Below, piece after piece: positions 13,701 to 25,700 of a stretch of 64,000 nt of DNA. The notes below the pieces were generated by a model. The model saw only the letters and a program-made list of their open reading frames with translations. It did no database searches and was not told the origin of the DNA. This stretch comes from Melanocharis versteri (taxonomy: Eukaryota; Chordata; Aves; Passeriformes; Melanocharitidae): positions 1,287,246 through 1,351,245 of the forward strand of contig VZTG01010322.1 in assembly GCA_013397845.1 (NCBI GenBank), in the 5' to 3' direction. Position 1 is the first letter of the stretch, and every line of letters begins with the position of its first letter. Made by a program: the position numbers and the translations under genes.

Positions 13701-16700
13701 TAAAGACCATCTAGCTCCAAGCCCCATCCAACCTGGCCTTGAGCACTTCCTGGGATGGGGCATCCACAGCTTCCCTGAGCAACTTGTTCAAATGCCTCAC
13801 CACCTTCACAGCCTAGTAGGTTTCAAAGCAGCCTCTCACTTGTTCATAATATTTTTCATCTATGAAACTCCATACTTCCAAAAATTATTACAGGTGCTCT
13901 ACTGATGAATGAATGCAAAATAATGATAGACACACTCAAAGAGCTTTCTCCCATGTTTGAGACCTCAGTTTAGTCCTGAAGCTTACGATTTGTTCATTTA
14001 AGTCACTTTGAAATCATTTCTTCCACACTTGATTCTTGGGAGAGTTCTTGGTAATTTCACACCAGACCAGTCAGAGTCAGGCATCATTGTTGAGCGTGCT
14101 GAGCCAGTCATGTCAGAAAGTTGCCAGGTTGGTTGTGTGTTGGTTTTTCTGTATAAATACGTGCTGGCTATTTCCAGCCACCTTCTTGTCCTTCAGACGT
14201 TTAGAAATGCTTTGTAAGACTGATTGCTCCAACACCTTCCCAGGAGCTGGTGTAGGGCAAACTGGCTTGTGTTTCACTGGGTTCTCTGTACTGCCCATCC
14301 TGAGGGTAGCAGTGACATTTGCTTTCTTCCAGTCCTCAGGAACTTCCCCCATTGCCACAACATTTTGTTAATTGTCTAGAGTGTTTTTGGAATGACATCA
14401 GACGGATCCCTGAGAACTCATGAGTACATCCCCATCAGGGTCCACAGATTAGAGTATGTCCAATTTCTTCAAATGTTTCCTGGCCTGCTAGTTTTCTGCC
14501 AAAGCTCCTCCTTGTGCCAGAATTTGGCATGGATTTAAGGGACTTCAGACTACTGAAGACGAGTCTTTCAAAATAGAAACAAAGAAGGCAGTGAGTACTT
14601 TGGTCTTTTTTCATGGTGAGACGGCTGCCTCGCTGAGGCTGTACACGGCGTAGCAAGAAAGAAACAGTTGCACCAAATGCTGCATACCCTATTTTATCCG
14701 ACAGCATCAAAAAATTCACATTTCACTCTCAGCATTTTACCATAGAATTTTTAATTCACGAAGTATATTGGAATGTATTTCTTGTTTCATTGTAAAACCA
14801 TTACATGGGCCACTAAATCTGACTCCACCAGGATGCAAACTTGATTCCAAAGTGTCAATATTAAATTTGTAAGGCAGAATTTTCAAGCAACTTTTGAGTA
14901 GAAAGGGGAAATAGCACAGAATCAAGAGATTCTTGGTAGTATGAATTGATTTTAGAGGTGTGGCGTATTTATGCTGGACTTGAGAGTAGAACTTTATTGG
15001 CATGCAAATGCGTTTAGGGTTAGTACAGGTGTCTTCTTTTGACTCTTGATTGCTCTGCAAGACCTGGGCAGCTCTGCTACACTGCTTGGCTCAGAGCACT
15101 AGAGGGCACTTGTGTAGCTCTTGGAGGAATGGTGCTCATGGAGGGCTTCATAAGATAAAATATTTCATGTCATGCCAGTTCAGGAGTTATGCAAATTCTT
15201 TAGAGTACAGCAGTCCCTACACTGCTTTCCTTTCTATTGCACATACATACATGCTTCTCATTTACATATGTGCTTCTCTGACTCTTCCCTTACTATAAGC
15301 TCTGTCTTATAGGACAACTGCCTCACCTTTATGCCTCAGTGCTAGAATTTGAGGCTGCTTAGTACCCAGGTGCAACTTCTGTGAGATCCGTCAGTGTTTA
15401 TTGAAGAGGTGCGGACGCATCCCTCCGTTGCAGTTCATTCTGACCACATTTTGAATGCTGGTTACTGCAAAGCAAATAGTCCATCTGTTTCTCTTTACCA
15501 GATCAACCACAAATACCCAGAGCGACGGCTACTGGTAGCAGAATCCTGTGGAGCTCTAGCACCTTACCTTCCAGTAAGTATGAGCAGACTCCAAATACCT
15601 GCTAGGGAAAGCAAGGTAGAAGTCTGATGCATAATGTAAGCATCCTTTATCATTTTAAACATTACCAAGTGTGTATGTTATGCATAGACAGTCACATTGT
15701 CTTCTACTTTATATCACACGTGAGATTCACTAAGTCATTTTAAGAAGGAGATAGTTTATTATGAAGAAATACATGTTAATCTGGCTATAAAATGTTTCTC
15801 AAAACAATATGAATACTCATTTCAGCAAAAATGAGGTAAAGAAAAGATAATTAGGACCAATTAAGGAAACAATCTATGAAAAAAGAATTGGCACCCAACT
15901 GCAGCATTCTTCAGACACTGGAATGTTACATCAAGAGTGCTGCCAGTTAGAAGAAGCAGTGAAATTGTCAGTGGTAAACTAGAATTTGAAGCTTCAGAGA
16001 AAGGGGGGGAGGGGGGTGGAGGGAACCTGAATCAAAACCCAATTTCTCCAATTTAGCAATGCAGTGATTACTTAGTCTTAAGTCCTGGCCTATAGTAGTA
16101 GTTTTATTGCTGTTAGTTATTTTTGGTTCCATGCAAATTAAAGGACCTTAGTTCTGTGCTTAGTAGGACAACAGTCTCTGTAATGAAGCTACTGACATTT
16201 TATATTCATTCATCTTCTGCTGTGAAAACTGAACATGTAATATTCATAAAGGAATTTGTGGTTGGAGGAAGGGATTTTGTTTGTGAGCACTAATAGAAGT
16301 GCAGACTTTTTATAATAGTTGATACAAATCCACATTTCTTGTTTCATTGGATTTAACAAATATGTTTCTCATTTACAAACAGAAAGAAATTCGTAGTTCA
16401 TTAGTACTTTCCATGCTGCAACAAATGCTAATGGAAGATAAGGCAGATCTGGTACGAGAAGCTGTGATCAAAAGCCTTGGCATCATTATGGGCTATATTG
16501 ATGATCCGGATAAATATCAACAGGTATAATTTGGTTTGGGTTCTGTGGGTATAAAATGCCTTCTATAAATACTTCATGAACAGGGGGTTGTATAAATTCC
16601 TGCATTTTTATTAAGTCTTTCCAGATACTTTTAAAAATTGAATATTTATATGAATGTTGATTTTACTGTTTCACCAGGACAGAACAGAAAAACTACAAGT

Positions 16701-19700
16701 AGCATTAGAATTTCAGGTGTAAGCCTTATACAGAAGCTGCTCTAATAGCTCATAATTTACCTTTAAGAACATACCACTTCACTGCCCACCTGATATTATT
16801 AGGTAGTTTGAGATCATCATTTGCTAACACAGATTCATTTGCTACAACAAGCCTACCTTGTAGTTCAACTTAATGTTGCCCAGAAATGTTTCAGATAACC
16901 AAAAATAAAGAACTTTTCTCCCTGAGTTTTTGAAGGCAGAGTGGTAAAATGTGCATATAAATTTTTGAGAAATAATTGCATTCTTTACTGTCTTTTACCA
17001 GGGTTTTGAACTGCTGCTTTCAGCTTTAGGAGACCCTTCAGAACGTGTGGTTAGTGCAACACATCAGGTATTTTTACCTGCTTATGCTGCCTGGACAACA
17101 GAACTGGGAAATTTACAGTTCCATCTTATACCTACACTGCTTAATAAAATTGAAAAATTGCTCAGGGTATGTACTCAGCTGTTTCTACATTGGAGAATTT
17201 TCTTTGTATTCTTTACTTGTACTTTGGAAGTAGGGAAAAAGACAACAAAAAGACCAAACCCCCCCCCAACTAAACATGCTCTTCTTTAATACTGTTTTGT
17301 TTTATAGCCTAATAGCATTTGCCTCATGTTTAAATTGTGTAAATTTTAGTAAACTTTAGTTTTTATTAAATAAGCAAGAAAAGTAGATTTGAATGGTTAA
17401 GTTAGGCCATTTCCAATTATGATCCACTTTGCACATTTCATTTGATAGATATCTCAAAAGTTCTGGAAAAATTGGGTGCCTCATAACTACCTAACACACT
17501 GAAAGAAGATGCTTGCTTTCAGAGTACAGGTCACTAATTTATTCAGTTTAGGTGCCTTGGTCTCTGAGGCAAAGGATCCACATTTCCAAAATGTGCAGAA
17601 AAATGTTCTGTCAAAATATCAGTGTGTTCATTAGCATGAACTGCTAAATGCCAAAGGCTGTATTGCCTGAATCTTCTGAGTAGACGTGACGTAAGAGTGA
17701 CAAAATATTCTTATGATTAGGCCAAATTGCTTTATAATTAGTGTGTCTGTGTAGAAGCTCATCACAGATGTGTTGATGCCTTGCCAGGGAATACATGCCT
17801 AAGGAACAGATCATCCAAAATGAAAACTTCCAAGTAAATGTCCTATTTGTTTCAGGAAGGAGAACATGGCTTGGATGAACATAAGCTCCACATGTATCTG
17901 TCTGCCCTGCAGTCATTGATTCCTTCGCTGTTTGCACTGGTGCTACAGAATGCACCTTTTACAAGCAAGGCTAAACTTCAGGGAGAAGTACCACAAATAG
18001 AAGGTAAATGATTAATTTCTGATACATGGACTTCTTTCATACTGGTCTGCCTTAGCAAATTCTTAAGTAATGCTTCCTTTTTCTACACCTTGCTATGCTT
18101 GAGATACCTGATTATCACAAAAAAAAAATTCATTTGTTTTTCTCTACTTCTTATAAGAAGCTTTTAGAAAGCAAAGCAGTTTTTAGCTATACTTCCTAAA
18201 GGTTTCTGAGGAACTGATTTCCATTAATAGCCAATAATAGCTCAGGAAGGCTGGCCTCAGTTTCAGTGAATTCTTACAAATTTATGGAGTGGGAAAAACA
18301 CAGCATAATGCAGCAGCGTCACCATCTGTTATCTATCTGTGTCGTATCTTAGAAGACTGTCCCATCCCTGGCAGTATTCAAGTCCGGGTTGGGTGGAGCT
18401 TTGAGCAGCCTGTTCTAGTGCAAGGTGTCCCTGCCCATCGCAGTAGGGTTGGAGCTAAATGATCTTTAAGGTGCCTTCCAGCCCAAACCGTTCTATGACT
18501 GAGTGGCCTCATGGCGAACTTGTCCTTAGCCAGCAGTCCTAGTCTGTGGAGTGTTTTCTACTGTTGCAAATCCTTTTAAAGATGTTATTGGTAACACCTG
18601 CCACATGCTGATAATAATGCTGTGTGTGAAGATGCAAAGGGTAACAACTTAAAGGAGAATTTGGAAAGTAGCTAGTGGTACGTTACTGTGTGATACTCCT
18701 TGAAAATGTTAAACATGCCATGGTAAGGCTCATTTAGCTGACTTGAGTAATCTGAAGATGAGAACTTTTTCACTGAGAGGTTACTACTTAAATAAGGAAT
18801 TCAAAAATTTCAGGTTTCAGCCTAGTCCTCTCCAGGCTGAACATGCACAGCTCTTTCAGTCTTTCCTCATAGGAAAGGTGCTCTATCTTTTTGTTCACAT
18901 TTTTGTAGCCCTCCTTGGGACTTGCTCCAACAGGTCCATGTCTTTCCTGTGCTGAGGACCTCAGAGCTGGATGCAGCACTCCTGGTGGGGTCTCATGAGA
19001 GAGAAGCAGAGGGGCAGAATCACCTTCCTCGCCCTACTGGTCACACTGTTTTGGATGCAGCCCAGGATAGTGTTGGTTTCTGGTCTGCAAGCAAATATTG
19101 CTGGGTCATGTCCAGTTTTATCACTCACCAGCACCCCCAAGTCTGCTCTCAATCCCTTCATATCCCACAGCCTGTATTGGTACAGGGCATTGCCCTGCCC
19201 CAGGTGCACCACCTTGCACTTGGCCTTGTTGATCCTCGTGAGGTTCCAATGGGCCCGTTTCTCAAGCTTGTCTGGGTCCCTCTGGATGGCATCCTGTCCT
19301 TCAGGTGTGTCAGTTGCACCACTCAGCTTGGTGTCATCTGCAAACTTGCTGAGGGTGCACTCGATCCCTTTGTCTGTGTCATTAATGAAGATAGTGAACG
19401 CTACTGGTCCCAGTATGGACCCCTGAGAGACACAACTTGTCACTGATGTCCATCTGGACGTGAAGGCACTGACCACTATCCTCCAGATGTGACCATCCAG
19501 TCAATTCCTCATTCACTGAAAAGCCCATCCATCAAATTAATATTTCTCCAGTTTAGAGAGAATGTTTTGGGAGACTGTCAAAGGCCTTGCAGCGGTCCAG
19601 ATGGGTGACATCTGTAGCTCTTCCCTGTTCACAGATGTAGTCACTCCGTCACAGAGGACTGTTAGGTTGGTCAGGCAGGGTTTGACCTTGGTCAAGCTGT

Positions 19701-22700
19701 GCTTGCAAAGATAATAACATAATTTCCCCATTTTGGTAGCTTCTCTTTTTAACTGAGGGTTACATAATCTCTTCAGAGGTGATTTTTAATAGATCCTTTC
19801 AACTCACTGATTTTTAAAAAGCAAATTGATAACCTTATAGAGAAGGCACTTAATGAGTTTCACAGTTTCTTAGTTGTTGTTCCTGACATCACCTCCATGG
19901 TGTTTTCCTCTTCTTTCGTTCACGGTTGCTTGTTCTCTGCTGTTACAGTCACTAGGTTTCCCCGGCCCGTGTCGCCTCTTCAGGACGTCGCCGTCATCAT
20001 TGGAAGCCGTGAACAGTTGGCGGTGTTGTTGCAGCTGTACGACCATCAGCTAGAACATGAGGGCACCACAGGCTGGGAGACTCTGCTATGGGTAGTCAAT
20101 CAGCTGTGAGTTAACTTGTGTTGTAGGATACCTAATTTTAAAATGCGTCAAAGTTAATAGTTCTTAAGCATGGTCATGTTTAACAATTTCTGAATATAAG
20201 AATACTAAGAACGATTGCATTTGAGAATTACTAAAGAGGAAAACTGAATTTATTTTAGGCGTTTTCATTTTCACGCTGAATTGACCTTGATTTTATTCAG
20301 AAAATATCAAGTCAAGCAGTGCATGTAGGTAACTGTATGCTCTGAAAACTTGTTTCTTTTATTTTTGCATCAGTATAGTTAATTGTCTTGTGAAGTAAAG
20401 ATTGTTGTATTCTGACTATCTCACGATAGCAACAGATGTTTGAAAATATGGGTCAGACTTTCCTGGCACTTAAACCCTTGCTTTCTTCACGGGTCAGGAA
20501 TTGTACAGAACATGTAGTTAATTTTATTAGAACCAGTAGTGCTCTGTGTGTGCATGTATTTATTAATATAAGCAGTAAATCTATGCAAATGTAAATGGAC
20601 GAAAGCAAAAAAATCAGAGCAGTGTTTAATATCCTTTTGTTTCCTGATTTTTAGGCTACCACAGCTTATAGAAATAGTTGGCAAGATCAATGTAGCATCA
20701 ACTGCCTGTGTCCATGAGTTCTCCAGATTTTTCTGGAGACTTTGTAGGACATTTGGGAAAATTTTTACAAACACTAAGGTAAGATATTACCTTAAATATT
20801 CTACATAAGGAGTACCTTGATAACATATATTCTCTATATTTACGGTATGTCGGAACATCCACAGTTTGTGACCATTTATATTTTCATGTCACACTGATGC
20901 TTTTCCATAAGTACATTTAAACCTGCTATTTTTAGAGCTCTATTTGTGTCCTTTTCTGGTTTTGGTCATTTTGGAATGGCCTTCTCATGTTGCCCAACCA
21001 GGAACAATTTTTTTTTAAACTATATTCTTCATATTTCCTTTGTGAATGACAGAGAGAATGGGAGAAATCATCCTAATTCTGGTTGTTTAACAACTTCCAG
21101 AGCAGCATACTGTTCACTCTTTGTGGTGTATATAAGTACTCCAGCCTTACTTGATTAAAAAAAATTAAAATTATGCCTTCCCAGCCTGAAATATTTTCCG
21201 TAGGTGGTATCTAAACATTTTTATCAAGGAATTATATAATTTTTCTCAATAAAATAACTTCTGAATGTAATTTTAAAAGACTTCAAGGGAAATTGCCAAA
21301 CATGAGAGAATTACCTAAAGATAAATCTATAAAACTCTGTTACCAGTACGTGCTGCCTCCAGAGAGGGGATTGTTGTTTTGTTTTGGGGGATTTTTTTTT
21401 TGGCTTTGTTGTACAATTCTTTTTAGTTTTCTAAGTTAATTGACATTAGTAACAGGTTTTCTTACATGGGATTCATCATCCTTTGCGTAGGTAAAACCAC
21501 AGTTCCAGGAAATCTTAAGACTGTCTGAGGAAAACATAGGTAAGTAGCTTTTTACTCAGATTAATTGGTCTTAACTGCGACAGGAAAAAAACTTTCAATC
21601 TCTTTTCAGATAACATTTTCAGGCTGCAGTTCTCAAATTTGTTATCTTTGTGAAATGTTGAAAAATCTAGTCTTAATCTGAATGGAACACTCTGAAGTTG
21701 TAGATTGTGTGTAAAGTAAAAAAAGAATCTCAAATCCAAATACCCCTTGAGCATTATTTAAGCATGTTTGTGTATATATGCATATAAATTCCTCATCTAT
21801 ATATAAAAAGGTGTTTAAATCTATAATACTTAAATACTCACATGTAAGTCTACTATATATAATATGTATGTATAAAACCTCAATTCTTCACTGTGTTTCA
21901 TTAGATTCCACAGCAGGTAATGGAGTGCTAACAAAAGCCACAGTTCCCATCTATGCAACAGGGGTCCTTACATGTTATATTCAGGTAGGTTTGGGTTTCT
22001 GTTTCTTTGTTGAATGTATAATAGTGTGCAAAATTTATTTTTAAAAAATACCTAAACATTACTGTGGTCGTTGAAAACTTACTGTTCTTGTGCTTTGAAG
22101 ATGGGTAGATGAATAGGCAGCTGTAAATACATATACAAGCAAAGTTTTCTAGTCAGGTGATGATGCACATTTAGATCATGTGTTACCATGTCCCTCTACC
22201 AAAACTCTATTAATGTTATTCCTGATATGGGTTCTCGACCATTTAACTGTGAACCTTGCAAACATCATTGTGCAAAATTTACTGAAACAGCTAAATTGCC
22301 ATTTGGGGCCTAGTTGGACTCTTAAAATTTTAGTGTTACCTAGTACTAAAACAAACACACTGTGAGTATTACCTATTCTTCCAGCCATGAGCAGTCAAGT
22401 TCTAGCATATACATATCTTACAGGAAAAAAGAAATTCTTCATAATCTTACAAATTTTTAGTGGATTGTGACCAATAACAAACTTTCAGGAGTCATAAATG
22501 TGCTCAAGTACTGTTCTTAAAAGTTTCCTCAGTAAAACAATTTATGCATGAGTATGTGCTTAGTTGATGAAACACAGTCTCTTCGTGTGTTTGCTTTGAA
22601 AGGCTCTTGTTCTTTAACCACGTTTTTGAAATTCCTAAGAAAATTGTTATATGCTTAATCTCGTTTGTTCTTTTTCATAATTTGTCTCCTCTGTAGCTGC

Positions 22701-25700
22701 ATGCCATCATAACCTCAGCAATCCTTCCAGCACATTCGTCACTGCACTCCCTTCTTCCCTTCTTTCAGGAAGAAGACCGCAAGCTGTTAGTTGGATTCCT
22801 TGAAGATGTAATGACCATGCTTTCACTGTCCCATGCTCCTCTGGATAGCCTGAAAGCTTCCTTCGTGGAACTAGGGTAAGTTAACCTTGGGGTTGACTAC
22901 ATCTAAAAACATTAGCAGCTTTTATTAAAAGATGCTAATCTGTTTGTAATTTTAAATAACTGTGATGCTTTGGGTGAATAAAGGGTATACTTGCTTTTTT
23001 TCCCTGGTGTAAATGTAATATCTAGGTTAAAAATGTAGCAGTAAAAAAAATCTGAAGTGTAAAAGAGGAACACCAAGATCCAAAAAAAAAAGTTTCCACA
23101 AAAATAACTCATTGAGAATACAATGGAAATTAATCCTGTATTTAGCATACTATTGTCATTTGTTCTAGATATGTATTTGCATTCAATATTATAATTCACT
23201 GAAAACGATGTTCTTAAAGTTGGGCTTGGGGTTCTTTTAATTAACTTAAAAATGCAACATATTTTCTATACTGTAACATGTTGTGAGTCCTTCAGAATGA
23301 GGTAAGTATTTTGTATCCTTCAGAAAGGATAAACGCTGGAGTTTTAGATTTGTTGAACAAGGAATTCTTAAGACTGAATTTTTTAGGTAAAGAACATATC
23401 CAGGGCTTGGGAGTATTTTTGTTTGATCAGTTGCCCAACTGTTTTCTTCTAGTGCAAACCCAGCTTATCATGAGCTACTGTTAACTGTTTTATGGTATGG
23501 AGTTGTCCATACTTCTGCTCTTGTTCGATGTACAGCTGCTAGAATGTTTGAGGTAAGTGTTATCCAAGCTTTTTTTCACTTTTTGAGACTAGAGTTTGTT
23601 TTTTAAAACAGGGATCAATCAGACAATGTTGCTACGTTCTTAATAATTACAAATAACTTAAATAAGCTGTGTACTGTGTGATGGAGCAAGAGGTTGTTGT
23701 TCAGTTGTTTCTGTATCTGTTCTCTGTTCAACAGCACATCTTTCTATAGGTCTGTAGTTAAACATAAGCATCTCTGAGTTTTAACTTACGCTTTTGCTAT
23801 TCAACACGTCATCAGTAGTCTAATATACAACTTACCATTTTCAGTAGGCCTTGTGTATGCTCATACAATGCACTGTAATTGCATTGTAATTCAAACTAGT
23901 TTTCTTTGTACCAGATATGGTGGTGAAGACACACATGTAAACAATTCTGTATTTTTTGTAAAAATTAAAAGAATTTTAAAGAATTTGCATTTACTTTATT
24001 TGCCTCATGATGACAGCTTCATCTTTCCCTTAACATGTATAAATTCTGGTCAGAATAAAGACTGAAATGTATACCTAGTAAGTTTGCTTTTATTTTCACA
24101 TCATGACTTTGTTTCATCAAATGTTCATTTGAAAAGGCATATGCAAAAACTCTGGGCCATACTCCATTGGCTGAACAAAGAGAGAACTTCTTGTCCTTTG
24201 CGTGTTAGAAACACATGTTTCTAATCACCATTACTTTTTCCTTCTCTTTTTTTTTCCTTTTTTTTTTTTTTTTTTTTTTTTTGTGCGTTTCTTCTACATT
24301 TGTCTCATTTGGATAGCTTTGCAGGGGACCTTTAGCTGATCTTGATATCTTGTATCCATTTGCAAAAACGAATCTCAAGTCTGCCTCAGAAAAAAAGAGC
24401 GCTTAACACATCCATTAGCTTTCTTTACTGAGACTCTGCAAGTCAGAGCAGAGAGAGCAGTAAACAACCACAACAAGCTCCATCCTTAGACTTCAGTTGA
24501 AAACATCCAACGGTTTGAGGTTTTTTTGCCCCTCCTTTTAAAAAGGAGATGGCAATTTTTGGACACCCTTAAAATATATTTGCATATTTTCCCTCTCACA
24601 AAAGCATTTTTTATATCATATTTGTAATAGTAAGTGCTTTTTTCCCTAATAAACATTAGCCAAACATATGAAAGACCTTGGTTACAACAGGCTATTGTCA
24701 TGGTTGCAGCTTCTTTTCAAATTCAGCTGCATGTTGATTATTTTTAGGCAGTCTATGCATGCTATTTCATATCTTCTTTCTTAGCATACTTCAATTTTTA
24801 CTAAAGCTTAGGCAGCTTTCTTTTAGATGCTTTTCTTACTTGAAAATAGTAGCATATTGCCATTTCCTGGATAGCCATGGCATACATATTTATACATGGC
24901 ATTATGTAAATTTGGGAAGTCACCTAGGCAAAGAGGTGGTAATAGTTGGTTTCACTACTGGAAGATTCCATCCCTCAAGGAATTTCTGTAACCTCAGAGG
25001 CTGCTGAATGGCAAAGCCCATTTATGATTAGATAATAAGATGAAGAGTATGTGACCTGCAGGACAGCTATGTGAGAACACAAAAGATTCTGAGCAGCACA
25101 GAGACTGCAGGCCCGACTGCTTTACCAAACCTTTACAGTTTGTTAAGGATTGGAAGGACACAGAAGTGATGTCAGGCCTTTCCACTCCTTCACTCCGTTG
25201 GGGCAGGAAGCTTTGTGCTACCATTTTTAAGCTGTAGTATGCGTAAGTAATGATCTAGAGGAATCAGAACAAGATACAAATTTACACTGTCTGTCTCACT
25301 CTAATCTTACATGCTGCTACATGGCTTTACCCATCCAGCTGCTTCTGTTGCTTCTGTATTAATGTTTTTAGTCAGTAGCTTCCCATTTGAATGCTGATGC
25401 AGACAGATTCGATTGCTCTGGTTTGAACGTGAAGCGCGTAGTTGAGTTATACATAAGCTTTGCTGGTCTGTTTGGGTTCAGGGCTAGGGACACATCTTCA
25501 AAATGACATTTGTATTATAAAGCATATTTTATTTCTGTATGATGGAATGCATCTGTTTACCATGCTTTACCATACTTAGAAATGTGGCATACCAGAGAGG
25601 AATGAAGCTGAGATCATTCTAAATTATTTGCTAATTATACAAATGCCAAGCTTTTGGGGTTTTTTTCAAAGCACTGTATAACTGCTAGGCTTTTCTCAAA

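Larger units (their letters stand above)
11781..15501 (+). other. RELCH intron containing minus-strand CR1 pieces
   Basis: This is an intron of 3.7 kb. Its central part (about 13665-14620) is derived from CR1 inserted antisense to the gene. The remainder is unique-looking AT-rich sequence with no exon needed by the reading phase. Confidence 0.85.

Noticed and set aside
18922..19446. Plus-strand 174-codon frame
   Set aside because: It is the complement of the CR1 reverse transcriptase remnant on the minus strand and has no plus-strand meaning.
18361..19735. Hairpin between the sense and antisense CR1 pieces in one intron
   Set aside because: The two pieces come from different parts of CR1 (3' tail against reverse transcriptase), so little complementarity is expected.
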